Under the pieces are notes generated by a model. That model ran no database searches and had not been told where the DNA came from. It saw nothing but the letters and a program-made list of their open reading frames with translations. 64,000 bases of DNA from Pinus tabuliformis (lineage: Eukaryota; Streptophyta; Pinopsida; Pinales; Pinaceae): the NCBI GenBank assembly GCA_031772625.1, contig CM062804.1:275373174-275437173 (forward strand), given 5' to 3'. The position numbers were made by a program, and so were the translations under genes. The stretch's first letter is position 1; each line of letters starts with the position of its first letter. Below, one piece after another: positions 36,478 to 48,256 of the stretch.

Positions 36478-37006
36478 TCAAATTCACCCCCAAAACACAA
36501 AAACTCCACTTAAAAATAAAACTTTAATTATTACTCTTTAAAATTTAGTAATAATGACCTTCCTCCTTTTAAAATACCCTTTTCAAAATTCCTGATCCTT
36601 TTTAAAATATACTTTTCAAAATTCCAACATATAATTATATATGTTTCATAATAAATATATAAACATATATAATGTGTTAACCTTTTCACATTTCACACCT
36701 ACATATGTTGGTTTGTGAAAAAGAAACTTGACGTATACGTGCAAGCTTGATGTAAAAAAAACTTACGAAAACCACGTTTCAACTCCAAACTCCACGAATC
36801 TCCAGTTTTCAAACTCCAGCAACAAGTTTCAAGATAGATCCATGACCTTGTTTTTCTTGCAACAACTGTCTTTTAGTTCCACAGTTCCTCAGCTATTTCC
36901 TGGACAGATCCTTCAACAGCTCCAGGGGTAACAACCAATGTTTTAATGAATGCTGCTAGAGTAAGATGATGGCACTAAGTGGCTTGCACGGTGGATATTC
37001 GAACTC

Positions 37007-37019
37007 GGCTCTAATACCA
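37007..37019 (-). other. Primer binding site of decayed copia
   Basis: The minus strand reads TGGTATTAGAGCC, one base from the classical initiator-Met tRNA site TGGTATCAGAGCC, next to the LTR. Confidence 0.75.
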
Positions 37020-37021
37020 GT

Positions 37022-37418
37022 TGTTAGATCATAGCATACATAACACACAGCGGATTTATACTCAGAGACTTAGACGGCAATAGCAGAGAATAATTCACAG
37101 AGACAGACAAATGGAGAAACAACAAGATTACTTAGTCAGAAATAGCGGAATAGATAAAACAATCACTGGAGAATAGAAATCACTTTGCATTACATAACAA
37201 GCTTGGGCCTTCGATTGCTTTCCTTGGCCAGAGAAATTACAAATTTATAGAGGCAAAAGAAGAATCTAGAATCCTGTATGTGATTCAGATGGAGATCTAG
37301 AATGATCTAGAAACTATTGGTGGTGTAGGAGGATCTAGAATCTTGCATTTGATTCTAGAAACTACTAGCAGTGTAGAAGGATGTAGAATCCTGCACGAAT
37401 TTTGCTTCACACTTAACA
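37022..37418 (-). repeat. 5' LTR of decayed copia
   Basis: About 397 bp with TG..CA ends (plus-strand TGTTAGATC to CTTAACA). It directly follows the PBS. It has an internal GATCTAGAATC-type motif repeated several times (37260-37390). No partner LTR in the window. Confidence 0.65.
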
Positions 37419-40400
37419 TCCACCTCTCCGAGTTACCCTACCAAGCACTGCAGAGGGACAGGATCCTTCGAAAATTCATTGCTAGATTTCAAAACATATC
37501 TCCATATAATTTAAGCATCCACGATTTGGAATAATTTGCACAATCATGTTGTATGCACGACTAAGACAACTCATAGTAATTATATATAGTATGTGGTTAA
37601 CATATATTCGATTAGTTTCAACCCTCCATAAAAAAGGACTTTATTTGTCCTATATATGCTATTTCATGGTTTCTCAATTTCAAATCACCGAGGCATAGAT
37701 GAAATGTTATGAACGTAACACTTAGCTTCTTACATATAACCTACTTCTTACAAATACAATTTATTTTATTTTATATCCATTTGTAATAAAATCGTTTGTA
37801 ATAATTTAGGTGTCTCAATGCTTCATTTACCCACATATGAAATTTACTTTTTTAAAAGAATTGATAGAGAATCCTTGATTTCTTTATTGTTCTAATTAGA
37901 ATAGATATGATTCAGCAGAATCCAACTGCAAAATTATCCATATCTGAACATGTAACCGGGATCATTTTTTAATGCATGAGCTTCATTGTGTTTTCAAATG
38001 TGTAGAATCATATGAAGAGAAGTGATAGGGTTTTTTAATTTTTATTTTTATTTTACCAATCGAGGATGGTTGGTGTCTGTTGTGAATGTAAAAAAAAATA
38101 GGCATGTGTTAATAACCTATGCCTTGGATTTTGATTTGGGTCCACGCATGATTTGTTTTCATCACACAAGCTCTTTTTGTATCACACTTATATAGCTTTA
38201 CAAGTTACACACACATATATACTCTCTTGCATATTCTTTAAATTAAAGAGATTGTATATATTTAAAACACATAAAGATTTTATTTGGCATGTATAATTAT
38301 AATTCCTCGTCAGTTGTTGTTTTTCTTCTTCGCTGACATTTTCTAACACTTCAGAGAGATATAAAATGAAATATTGCAACTTACAGTGAAAACACTTTTC
38401 TAATTATATGTAAATGTTGCCATTCTAATTGGTAGATATCAGTTCTTATGTGTTGATTTCTTCATACATATTTCACAACAATATATGAATATTTCTCTCT
38501 CTTATGTGTTGATTCATAATTACAACATATTTGATTATTGATATTATCTATTTAAACAATTAGATCGTCGAAGCAGAGTTGTAATACTTACTTACAACTA
38601 TAAAAAAGAAATCCTCAATCTATTTTACCACCACCGATTATTTACAAACTACAACTACATTAGCAAGTATAAGAACAAAAATTTCATCAGAATATATAAA
38701 TATTGCTTGGGAAGAACTCAGTATAATCATGTAAAATGATTCTACACTTTAGTGAAACCTCTTATTTGTTTAGGACCTAGTTTAGGACCTATAACGCATT
38801 CACATATTACACATGTGGGTTGGCGCATAGGCCAAAATATTTTAATTTAGAGCTCCAATACCATTTGTCACATACCTCCTAGACCCAATATCAACAACCA
38901 CCTACTATGCGCCCATCACTAAATTTAACTTCGATTAAATTTATATTCAATAGTTACCACATTCATAAATATTCAATCATCTTATAAAAAAATATAACAA
39001 ATGCAATTATGCCCGTAAGCTGAAAGATTCAACAACATAAAGAGTAAGTAGCCACATAGAGAACATCCCATTCAATTGAAGCAAACCAGATTATCTAAAA
39101 GACTGTCACTTGGAAAATCGAGCACCACCACCCAAACTAGAACTGACTTCCTCTATTTCCCCCTGAGACGAGAGTTCTTGCCATGGATAAGTGACCTATT
39201 CTTGATCTCTTCAATCGGTATTTATTTCCCTCTTTCATGATATGCTTTCCTTTACCAGTGTCCCATGTTTGTTGGATCTTTTTATCCATTTCCCTAGGAT
39301 TTTCTCAATAAATCTTGCCTTTCTCTCCCATGACACATTTTTCATAAAATCCTTCCTTTCTCTCTTGCAATTATTTTATATCTTTTCAAATAAAATCTTA
39401 CATTTGACTCCTACATGGATTTTATGGTTTTCTTAAACTTAGCATCTTTCTCCAGCCAAGTAACTTAATGGATATTTACGCTGTAAGGCATTTCCCTCTG
39501 AAAATAACTCCTTTAGTTTCCTTTCTGTAAAAGTTTGTGCCATTCAATTTTTTGTTTAACAATTGGGTTATCATTTTTCTTTGATTTGAATTGAATGACA
39601 GTTGCTACTTGGTATTTGTAGTTAACTACCCCTCTGGTGGATTTTTAGCAGCCTCCTTGGTTGTGAGACTATTGAAGTTGGAGCTCATCTACACCTATGT
39701 GGGCAAGAATTTCATGGTCCACATGCTCTTCTTCGTAATGTCCCTGTCTATTGTGTCCATTCTCTATGTTGTATATGACATCGTGCTACTCCCAACTGGC
39801 CTTTAATCTGTACAATCTCATGGCCTTTAATTTTTTAGTTTCCTTCCTCCATGATGTGAAACTATTTCTAAAATTATGCACTTGTCAAATAATTTCACAT
39901 TTCACTGCGTATTAATTATTGTTATGGTGATTCCTATTGAACTCTCTTGAAATCCAGTTTTCCACTCTGACCGAGAAGTATCGTCCTTCCTCCAAGCATA
40001 GGAAATCCAACTACTGAGAGTTTGGGATCAAAGGGTTCTGATGGGAGGAGTTACCATGGTAACTACCTCTCTCTCCCTCGTCGGCCTACCTTCAGCCAAT
40101 TGCACCTGTGCCTACAAGAACCCCACTCTGCAACTTGATTATTTTACCACAAGGGTTGCAACCCTATTCAATTCCCCTTTATTTTCAAGTTTCTTGTTTA
40201 ATCTTGTCAATTTTATTTATACAGGGATTTTCTCTTGCCAGACAGTTCTAACGATGGAAGCAGACTATCTGATGCCAAGGTAAATGTAATTTTAATGAAT
40301 TTAGGTTTCTTTAAATGCTTATGCAGATTTTTTAGTACAAATCTCCTAGGGTTTAAATCATCTACTTCAATCCAAAGACAAAGACAAAGCTTATGTACCT

Positions 40401-41120
40401 ACAATTTGCTTATAAAAATCTGATTAAGAATGATTTGGGTGGAGAAATCATGAAAGAATTATCAGGGGTCGAGCTCAGTGGCACACTAGTAATGATAATG
40501 GAAGAGAGCCCTTAGATTTCTATCAAAATAAAGAAATTGAAGAAGATCGTTGAATCATTAATAGAATTACAAAAAGAAGTTGCAAAGATCGTTTATCAGT
40601 TAAGGGAACTTAAACAGTGATATGTGTGGAGGAGAGAGGTATGCAAAATATTTAGTATTCATGAATGCAAACATGCAGAATCTCTTTTGAATACAGTCTT
40701 TTTGGGATATTCATGTACATTTGGAATCTAATATTTAGAATTGTTTAAGATAAGAAAGAAGAAAGTATGTTTCATGGGAGACTTTTGTATGCTTTGTGTC
40801 TGTAATTGTTTTCTGGCATCAATCTCATGTAGCATGCTCCTATTTGCATTCTTGAAGTAAATAACTTTAGTTTAAGTATATGTGTTCTCTTTTCTGTAAA
40901 TACTTGTGGGAATTTTTTTATGGTTGTTGATGATGGTTTTTTTCTAAAGTAGTTTAGTTAACTTATAGTGGTCCTTTTGCTAAGCCACTGCACTATGAGG
41001 GAGGTCAATGTGCTCTTAAAAGAATCCAAAAATTTCACATGGATTCATTCAAACCCTCTCAGGAATTTTAAATATTTTATGATTGGGGAGCAAAGCTGTG
41101 ATCCCCCTGCATAAGCCCTT
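37419..41120. other. AT-rich region with scattered, unassigned exon-like pieces
   Basis: Mostly featureless AT-rich sequence. A 71-codon plus open frame at 39591-39806 is strongly hydrophobic (NFMVHMLFFVMSLSIVSILY) and unrecognised. At about 40232-40280 a splice-acceptor-like TATACAG, a short open stretch with DSSNDGSRLSDAK, and AAG|GTAAAT look like one small exon. At 40440-40620 the plus strand reads as lysine/glutamate-rich coiled coil with stops. These may be further captured gene pieces. Confidence 0.35.
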
Positions 41121-41267
41121 CAACAATGCATAGGAGACTAGCATCCAATTAAACTGAAATGCTTTGCCCCACTCACTTATTGTACACTATTTTCAATCTT
41201 GATCTATCAATTATACAACACATAGTGGATAGAACTCCACAAGAAACATAAGCAATCAAATTAGTCT

Positions 41268-42175
41268 ATGGCTACACCGAAGCTTGAAGATATCAACCAT
41301 CCTCCTACAAAACAACTACATGGGCTGGATTTTTGCAGGGACTCCAATCCACCTTAAGATTTGTAAGAATCTTCTTTTCCTTTAGCCAATGATGATTTTT
41401 TCTCTTCTTTGTTGTCTTCTGTTTCTACCTAAAGAAATGCTTATGTAAGTAGAGAATATTTTTCTATACTCTGTTTTTGGCATAGGCCTCTCAGTTTCTA
41501 GCAGTGCGACAATCAACTCTTTTCTTAGAGTAAATATGCTTACTTCCAATGGCCTAAAATAGGCTTAGGAAAATAGTTATCTGTTGAAGACCATGAAGAG
41601 TTCATAACATGAATAGGATGGTTTTCCCTTTCATCTAGGTCTATATTGTTTTTCTACTGCAAATTTTTTCATGAACCATGCTTGAATGTAGATCCTTTTT
41701 ACAGTTTCCTGTGATTGTGTTACAATCATGCCTTATTGTGCAATCAATTATTATGGAATATTGTAGTTTTTACAGTAGCTTTTCTTGCAGTACAAGTTCC
41801 CAAACTAATCTTCTTTGATGTATAAATATGTTGTGCCATAGTGGAGGCAATTATTCTAGCATTTCAACATTACATTTTGATGCTAGGAACCACTATGATG
41901 ATTCCAACTCAACTAGTTCCTTTGATGGGTGGTAGTGATGTAAGCATTTTTTATTTTTTGGAATTTACAATAATTTTTTTTTTGGATAACTACGTAATTT
42001 ATCTGATATGCTTGTTCGGTTAATTTTTTCTTTTTTGTGGAACAGAGTGATAAGGCACTGGTAATACAAAAGTTACTATTTGTTGTTGGCCTTAACACAT
42101 TTTCACAGTCATTGTTTGGAACTCATTTTCCTACAATTTTTGGTGGTTCATTTTCCTTTGTCATACATGTTGTGT
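41268..42175 (+). pseudogene. Nucleobase-ascorbate transporter 5' exons, copy 1
   Basis: Three exons with intron-exon borders still visible. Exon 1 at 41268-41353 starts MATPKLEDINHPPTKQLHGL. Exon 2 at 41842-41939 gives EAIILAFQHYILMLGTTMMI and LVPLMGGSD before GTAAGC. Exon 3 starts at 42046 after AACAG with SDKALVIQKLLFVVGLNTF and FGTHFPTIFGGSFSFVI. This is the N-terminal part of the plant NAT family (xanthine/uracil permease-like carriers with multiple membrane spans). The remaining exons are absent; from about 42176 the sequence continues as unrelated coiled coil. Exon 1 lacks the final Trp-Pro before the splice site. Confidence 0.78.
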
Positions 42176-43170
42176 GCTGAAAAGGAACATTTATCAAGTT
42201 TGCAAGAATTAATACAGAGTGCCAATGCAGATATTGCATTTATTAAAAGGGAATGTGAAGGCAAGGTGTCAGAGCTTATAACCTAATTTGATCTGTCAAA
42301 CAAGCGATAAAGGCATTATTGTCAAGGCTACAAGCTGCATGGGATGATAGAAAAGTCACAAAAAGCATGCACTGAGTTATTACTCAGTGTTCAAGGGGAT
42401 TCAATAGAGAAGAAAACTAGAGATACAGAGCACACGTCTAATACAAGACTTGATATTTCAGTCATCAACAAAGAAAATGTATCCCTTAAGGTTGTCAAGC
42501 TAGACTAGCTACAAAAGTTGTCATCTTCATAGGATAGAATCAAAGAAATTAAAGAGAAAATATTTCTGAAATATGACGGAAGGATCTCAATGTTTCTTTA
42601 GGATGACCTTGAAATTTTGGAGAGGTTATTCCAAGAGTTCAGGCAAGAAAATATATGTATGGTCAATAAATTAATTGGTGAAATAGTTTCAAAAATAAAA
42701 ATAAAAATAGTAATCATAACCTTGACAAGTAGAGCTTGCCTGGTGATTTTTACCTTCCAGGAACATTATAAGAAATGGAGAAATCAATGGTGGCAGTGAC
42801 AGACAATTGGAACTTGACTTGAAAAAATATGAAATTCACAACTACAATCAGCCATAGAAGTCAAGTTATTTGGATGGTTTGCAAGAAGTGCATGACACAG
42901 AGTCGTGGCTAGATAGAGTACCGTTCAAATTGAAAAGATGGGATCAAATTTTACAAGAGCATTATTATAAATTTTAGATGATGATTATGAAGTACGAGAA
43001 CTTTCTTTATCAAAACACAGTCTGGAAACTAAATTTGGAAACTTAGAGGAAAAACTAAAAGTATATGACCATTTCAATAAAGTTCTAGTAAGGAATCCAG
43101 ACAGAGAATCTTTTGAGGAAATGCCAACATTCAGAGAAAACACCAACTATGGATCAACAATTGGGATGAA
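42176..43170 (+). pseudogene. Coiled-coil coding region, copy 1 (left of copia insertion)
   Basis: Follows the transporter exon directly: KEHLSSLQELIQSANADIAF then IKRECEGKVSELIT, and further pieces to 43170 with many stops. The charged, heptad-like text suggests a long coiled-coil protein; a kinesin-type tail is one possibility, but I cannot assign it. The match to copy 2 (50990-52040) continues across the copia insertion at 48470-48633. It is not translatable as it stands. Confidence 0.55.
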
Positions 43171-43175
43171 CAAAA
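43171..43175. repeat. Left target-site duplication of intact copia (CAAAA)
   Basis: CAAAA here and at 48465-48469, directly outside the two LTRs. The homologous copy 2 has a single uninterrupted site near 52008. Confidence 0.92.
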
Positions 43176-43383
43176 TGTTGGTTTGACAACGAACTTGGTC
43201 AAACAGTTTTGTAACCGATTTAGTTTTTAGTTACGGTTAGTTTAGTTATATGTAACGGTAGCTGTTCATAGGTTATATTGAATACCATGTAATGAAATCA
43301 TCATCGAATAAAACAGATTCATTTCAGTTTCTATTTCTTGGTCTTCTCTCTCTGTTCTTGATTCTTTCTTTCTCTGCACAACA
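43176..43383 (+). repeat. 5' LTR of intact copia
   Basis: 208 bp, from TGTTGGTTTGACAACG to TCTGCACAACA. It has AT-rich TATA-like words (TTATATTGAA) and AATAAA at 43307-43312, a plausible transcript end signal when copied in the 3' LTR. Confidence 0.95.
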
Positions 43384-43385
43384 AG

Positions 43386-43398
43386 TGGTATCAAAGCC
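43386..43398 (+). other. Primer binding site of intact copia
   Basis: TGGTATCAAAGCC, two bases after the LTR. It is one base from the initiator-Met tRNA complement TGGTATCAGAGCC. Confidence 0.88.
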
Positions 43399-43628
43399 TG
43401 GACAAAAACTAACTCCCGTGATTTATTCCTGAGGACGGCTGAGACTTGAAGAATCGTGCTGAGCGGCAGGTGCTGAGCGGCAGACTTCCTGAGGGCAGTG
43501 GACGCGTTGTGAGGGACGGCGTTGTTGAGAGCGTGACCTGTGGACGGGCTTGAATATTGTTTCCCTGAATCCGGGTATGAGCTTGGACGGCCCTTTGGAC
43601 GGCCCTGTGGACAGCGGCGTTGCAGCAA

Positions 43629-43850
43629 ATCCGGGTATCGTTTTTACACAGAATTTTTTGTTTCCCTGAATCTGTCGGTGTTGTGAGACTGCAATCCGAG
43701 TATCGTTTTTACACAGAATTTTTTGTTTCCCTGAATCTGTCGATGTTGTGAGACTGCAATCCGAGTATTGTTTTTACACAGAATTTTTTTGTTTCCCTGA
43801 ATCTGTCGGTGTTGTGAGACTGCAATCCGAGTATCGTTTTTACACAGGAA
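43629..43850 (+). repeat. 65 bp tandem repeat in leader of intact copia
   Basis: The unit starts ATCCGAGTATCGTTTTTACA and runs through CCCTGAATCTGTCGGTGTTG. Starts are at 43629, 43694, 43759 and 43825, with few differences. It lies in the untranslated leader between PBS and gag. Confidence 0.92.
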
Positions 43851-43940
43851 TTTTTTTTTAAAGAGAAAAAAAAGGGTTTTGCAGTTTTTTTTTAAAAATT
43901 AGCAGATTGCAGATTTTTAAAGATAGCAGTTTGCAGTTTT

Positions 43941-43966
43941 AAAAAAAAAAAAAAAAAAAAAAAAAC
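43941..43966 (+). repeat. A26 run in leader of intact copia
   Basis: About 26 consecutive A residues about 300 bp before the start codon, flanked by CAGCAG-type sequence. Its length may vary between copies or assemblies. Confidence 0.9.
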
Positions 43967-44259
43967 AGCAGCAGATTTTTTGAAGGAAGGGTTTGCAGAA
44001 TTATTTAAAAAAAAAAGAAGACAGCAGCAGATTGAAAAGATTGGTTCAGAAATTTTTAAATTTTACAGCAGAGAAGAGTGTTGTTTTTACAAATACTGTA
44101 GAAGGAAAAGGTTGCAAGAGAGAGTGTTGTTTTTACAACTATTGTAGAAGGAAAAGTTTGCAAGAGAACAAAAGAGTTGAAACTTGTCTTTCTGTTTGAA
44201 TTGGGGAAGTTATTAGTTTTTTTTTTTTTTAAAAGACTGAAACCCTAGGAAGGAGGAAA

Positions 44260-47200
44260 ATGGCCAAGATGTCGAATGCTAGATTCGAGGTGGAGAAATT
44301 CACCGGAAAGAGCAATTTTGCTCTTTGGAAACTGAAGGTCAAGGATCTGCTTGTGCAACAAGGGTTGCACAAGGCATTGGATGGAGTTACTAAGAAACCC
44401 ACAACCATGACTACTACAGAGTGGGAGGACTTGGATGCCCGTGCTCTCAGTACCATCCGGCTATGTCTAGCGGATGAAGTTCTCTTCAACATCGTTGAAG
44501 AGACCACGGCGTCAGGTTTGTGGGGAAAACTTGAAACCCTTTATATGACAAAATCATTAACTAACAGAATTTATCTGAAACGACAATTATACAGTCTTCG
44601 AATGAAAGAAGGTTCAAGCGTTGCAGAACATTTGAATGTCTTTAATACACTAATTTGTCAATTAACAGATATGGAAGTAAAAATACAGGAAGAAGATAAA
44701 GCCATAACCTTGTTGTGTTCTTTGCCTGAATCATGGGATCACTTCGTAACCTCGATCAGCTTTAGCTCTGCTGATTCTTTGAAGTTTGAATCAGTGGTGG
44801 GAGCTCTTCTGTCTGAAGAGGTACGAAGGAAATCCAGCACTGATACAACTGCATCAGAAGCCATGGTTGCTAGAGGACGCTCAAAGGAAAGAGGAGACAA
44901 ACCAAGGGGAACTTCCAGGTCGAAATCGAAGGGCAAAAAGTGTAAGGCAAAATGTTGGAGCTGCGGTAAAGTTGGACACTTGAGGAAGGACTGTTGGAAA
45001 TGGAAGGAATCCGAAAACCTGAAGAACGAAGCGAATCAGGCTGATTCAGGTATTGTAGACGAAGTTTTATCTGCTGAAGATTTGTGTACGATAGATGAAA
45101 CTTCACCTGAATGTAATGTCTCTCATAGTTTTGATAGCTGGCTGTTAGACTCTGGTGCTTCGCATCATATGTGCCCACATAGAAACTGGTTTACTTCGTA
45201 TGAAAATGTAAACGGTAGTTCTGTATTTATGGGTAACAATATGTCATGTCAGACTGTTGGGATGGGAGATATCAGGATTAAGATGTATGATAACACAGTT
45301 AGGACATTAACTAGTGTTAGACATGTGCCTGATTTGAAGAAAAATTTAATCTCTTTGGGAGTGTTGGATTCAGATGGGTATAAGTTTACAGGTCAGAATG
45401 GCGTTTTGAAAGTCTTCAAAGGTGCCCTTGTGGTTATGAAGGCAGAGAAGGTCGGGAATCTTTACAGGTTAAAAGGAAGTACTCAGGTCGGTGAAGCAGC
45501 GGTTGCGTCGGAAAAGGAAGAAGCAGGTACTCGTCTGTGGCATCAGCGTTTGGGTCATATGAGCGAGAAAGGTCTTCATATACTGATGAAACGTAAATCT
45601 CTTCCCGGTCTGAAATCCTTGAATTTAGATTTCTGTAAACATTGTGTGTATGGGAAACAGTGTAAACAGAGATTTAAAGTTGGCAATCATAATAGTAAAG
45701 ATGTTTTAGACTACATTCATTCTGATGTGTGGGGGCCTTCCCCTGTTATGTCATATGGAGGTGCTTTGTATTTTGTAACGTTCATTGATGATTATTCTCG
45801 TAAAGTTTGGGTCTATCTGCTAAAAAGGAAAGCTGATGTATTCAATGTGTTTAAACAATTTAAAGTAATGGTAGAGAAAAGAACAGGCAAATCTATTAAA
45901 TGTCTAAGAACTGACAATGGTGGTGAGTTCACTTCTGTTGAATTTGAACAATACTGTAAGGATGAGGGCATTGTTAGACACAAAACTGCTGTTTATACTC
46001 CTCAGCAAAATGGTGTTGCTGAGCGTATGAATCGGACTCTTATGGAAAGAGCCAGAAGCATGATCAGCAATGCTAACTTGCAAAAGGAGTTGTGGGCGGA
46101 AGCAGTATCTACTGCTTGTTATTTAGTTAACAGATCACCCTCAGTAGCAATTGATTGTAAAATTCCTGAAGAAGTCTGGACAGGTCAGTCTTGTGACTAT
46201 TCTCATTTGAGGATATTTGGTTGTGATGCTTATTCTCTGATTCCGAAAAATCAGCGTTCAAAGTTAGATCCAAAGTCGAAATGTTATGTCTTTGTTGGGT
46301 ATGACTATGCAGTGAAAGGATATAGGTTGTGGGATCCTACATTGCGGAAGATAGTTATTAGTAGAGATGTAACATTTGATGAATCATCTTTGTTAAAATC
46401 AAATGTTGAAAGAATTGAACAGGAACAGGTATCGCCGAGTCAACGAGTTCAGTTGGAGGCTAGATCTTTCGGTGACAGTCGAAAGGATGGAGAGACTTCT
46501 GGAGACAAAGGTGTTGAAGACACAAAGGAAGCCGTTGAAGCTTCTGAACCAGAGCAAGTTTTTGAACCAGTTCAGCAACCAGTAGCTCTGAGAAGGTCTA
46601 CAAGGGCGAAGAAAACTCCCAAAAGGTATGAAGATTCTGCTGCTTCATCTTTTGCTTTGGTTACTGAAGATGGGGAACCGTCTTGTTATCAGGAAGCGAT
46701 AGATGATACAGATAGCGAGAAATGGAAAAAGGCTATGGAAGAAGAAATGGACTCCTTAGCCAAGAACAATACCTGGGATCTTGTAGAGCTTCCTGAAGGG
46801 AGAAGTGTTGTTGGATGTAAATGGGTCTTCAAGCTGAAACGGAAAGTTGATGGTAGTATCGAGAGGTATAAGGCGAGACTGGTAGCAAAAGGGTATTCTC
46901 AGGTTGAAGGTATAGACTTTCATGAGATTTTTTCTCCAGTTGTAAAACTTGTTTCTATACGTACTGTGTTGGCACTAACTGCATTGCTTAATCTTGAGTT
47001 AGAACAGTTAGATGTTAAAACAGCTTTTCTACATGGTGATTTGAACGAAGAGATATATATGGAACAACCAGAAGGTTTTGTGCGAGGTCGCAGCAGAAGA
47101 TTAGTTTGCAAGCTCAGGAAATCATTGTATGGTCTGAGGCAGTCTCCCAGACAATGGTACAAGAAGTTTGATTCCTTCATGGTGAGCCAGAACTTTATAA

Positions 47201-48225
47201 GAAGTGAGTATGATCATTGTGTGTACTTCAAAAGTTTCAATGGCATATTCATTATCTTAGCTTTGTATGTTGACGATATGCTTATTGCAAGCAAAAGCAT
47301 GGAAGAGATCAACAGGTTAAAGGCTCAACTCTCTAGGGCGTTTGATATGAAGGATCTTGGAGCAGCAAAACATATCTTGGGCATGGAGATACACAGAGAC
47401 AGGAAAAATGGTAAGCTTTGGTTATCACAGCAGAAGTATGTGGAGAAGGTACTTGAAAAGTTCTCTATGAATAATGTGAAACCTGTTAATGTTCCGTTAG
47501 CTTCCCATTTTAAGCTTTCTTCGGTTTTGAGTCCTAGAGATGATGAAGAAAAGCAGTATATGTCTCATGTACCATATGCAAATGCAGTAGGCAATTTAAT
47601 GTATGCGATGGTATCTACAAGACCTGACATTTCACATGCAGTTGGAGTTGTCAGCAGGTTCAATCCAGGTAAAGAACATTGGAAAGCAGTGAAATGGGTG
47701 CTTCGATATCTAAGAGGCACAAGAGATCATTGCATCGTCTTTGATGGTAGTGAAGGATCAGTCTGCGGATATGTAGATGCTGACTATGCAGGTGATTTGG
47801 ACAAAAGAAGATCTACTACAGGTTACGTCTTTACTCTTGCAGGTGGAGCAATTAGTTGGATGTCAAAGCTTCAAGACACGGTTGCATTGTCCACTACCGA
47901 AGCTGAATATATAGCTGCTTCAGATGCCAGTAAAGAAGCAATCTGGTTAAAGGGTTTGCTCGATGAAATCGGAAGGACGCAGGAGAAAGTGAGTGTACTT
48001 TGTGACAGTCAAAGTGCTATTCACTTGGCCACAAATCCTGCCTATCACAGCAGAACCAAGCACATTGATGTGAGATATCATTTTCTGAGACATGTGATCG
48101 ATGGTGGAAAAGTAGCTCTTAAAAAGGTCCACACACGAGAAAATTGTGCAGACATATTCACAAAGCCAGTTACAGTAGAGAAGTTGCGGTGGTGTTTAGC
48201 TTCTCTTGGCTTGCAGGAAAGATGA
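44260..48225 (+). CDS. Copia gag-pol polyprotein, intact (1321 aa)
   Basis: One frame from ATG 44260 to TGA 48223. Gag occupies about residues 1-230 (FTGKSNFALWKLKVKDLLV). The zinc knuckle CWSCGKVGHLRKDC is at 232-245. Protease has LLDSGASHH with catalytic D297. Integrase follows: H2C2 starting at H428, then D489 (HSDVWGP), D552 (RTDNGGEF) and E588 (GVAERMN), an exact DD35E spacing. RT follows with KWVFKLKRKVDGSIERYKAR and the YVDD box at 1003-1006. RNase H has D1173 (GYVDADYAG), STTEAEYIAA and CDSQSAIHLA. The protein is cut by its own protease; gag forms particles, RT/RNase H make cDNA and integrase inserts it. Length and domain order are normal for copia. I chose the first ATG because it lies 34 codons before the conserved gag core and nothing open precedes it. 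Confidence 0.97.
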   Translation: MAKMSNARFEVEKFTGKSNFALWKLKVKDLLVQQGLHKALDGVTKKPTTMTTTEWEDLDARALSTIRLCLADEVLFNIVEETTASGLWGKLETLYMTKSLTNRIYLKRQLYSLRMKEGSSVAEHLNVFNTLICQLTDMEVKIQEEDKAITLLCSLPESWDHFVTSISFSSADSLKFESVVGALLSEEVRRKSSTDTTASEAMVARGRSKERGDKPRGTSRSKSKGKKCKAKCWSCGKVGHLRKDCWKWKESENLKNEANQADSGIVDEVLSAEDLCTIDETSPECNVSHSFDSWLLDSGASHHMCPHRNWFTSYENVNGSSVFMGNNMSCQTVGMGDIRIKMYDNTVRTLTSVRHVPDLKKNLISLGVLDSDGYKFTGQNGVLKVFKGALVVMKAEKVGNLYRLKGSTQVGEAAVASEKEEAGTRLWHQRLGHMSEKGLHILMKRKSLPGLKSLNLDFCKHCVYGKQCKQRFKVGNHNSKDVLDYIHSDVWGPSPVMSYGGALYFVTFIDDYSRKVWVYLLKRKADVFNVFKQFKVMVEKRTGKSIKCLRTDNGGEFTSVEFEQYCKDEGIVRHKTAVYTPQQNGVAERMNRTLMERARSMISNANLQKELWAEAVSTACYLVNRSPSVAIDCKIPEEVWTGQSCDYSHLRIFGCDAYSLIPKNQRSKLDPKSKCYVFVGYDYAVKGYRLWDPTLRKIVISRDVTFDESSLLKSNVERIEQEQVSPSQRVQLEARSFGDSRKDGETSGDKGVEDTKEAVEASEPEQVFEPVQQPVALRRSTRAKKTPKRYEDSAASSFALVTEDGEPSCYQEAIDDTDSEKWKKAMEEEMDSLAKNNTWDLVELPEGRSVVGCKWVFKLKRKVDGSIERYKARLVAKGYSQVEGIDFHEIFSPVVKLVSIRTVLALTALLNLELEQLDVKTAFLHGDLNEEIYMEQPEGFVRGRSRRLVCKLRKSLYGLRQSPRQWYKKFDSFMVSQNFIRSEYDHCVYFKSFNGIFIILALYVDDMLIASKSMEEINRLKAQLSRAFDMKDLGAAKHILGMEIHRDRKNGKLWLSQQKYVEKVLEKFSMNNVKPVNVPLASHFKLSSVLSPRDDEEKQYMSHVPYANAVGNLMYAMVSTRPDISHAVGVVSRFNPGKEHWKAVKWVLRYLRGTRDHCIVFDGSEGSVCGYVDADYAGDLDKRRSTTGYVFTLAGGAISWMSKLQDTVALSTTEAEYIAASDASKEAIWLKGLLDEIGRTQEKVSVLCDSQSAIHLATNPAYHSRTKHIDVRYHFLRHVIDGGKVALKKVHTRENCADIFTKPVTVEKLRWCLASLGLQER

Positions 48226-48245
48226 TGAATGGGAAAGTTGTTGTC

Positions 48246-48256
48246 AAGGTGGAGTT
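48246..48256 (+). other. Polypurine tract of intact copia
   Basis: AAGGTGGAGTT directly before the 3' LTR, the usual copia form. Confidence 0.85.

Larger units (their letters stand above)
32299..37418 (-). mobile_element. Decayed Ty1/copia retrotransposon (Tork/Tnt1-like)
   Basis: Minus strand, from the right: LTR (37022-37418), PBS (37007-37019), gag, protease, integrase, RT and RNase H to 32478, then a possible PPT (AAGTGTGGAAA near 32450-32462). No copy of the right LTR was found left of this, so the 3' LTR is lost or unrecognisable and no target duplication can be tested. Frameshifts and stops are present throughout. Confidence 0.82.

Noticed and set aside
39591..39806. Small membrane-protein gene
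   Set aside because: Hydrophobic 71-codon frame without recognised family, splice context or neighbours; mentioned only as unassigned.
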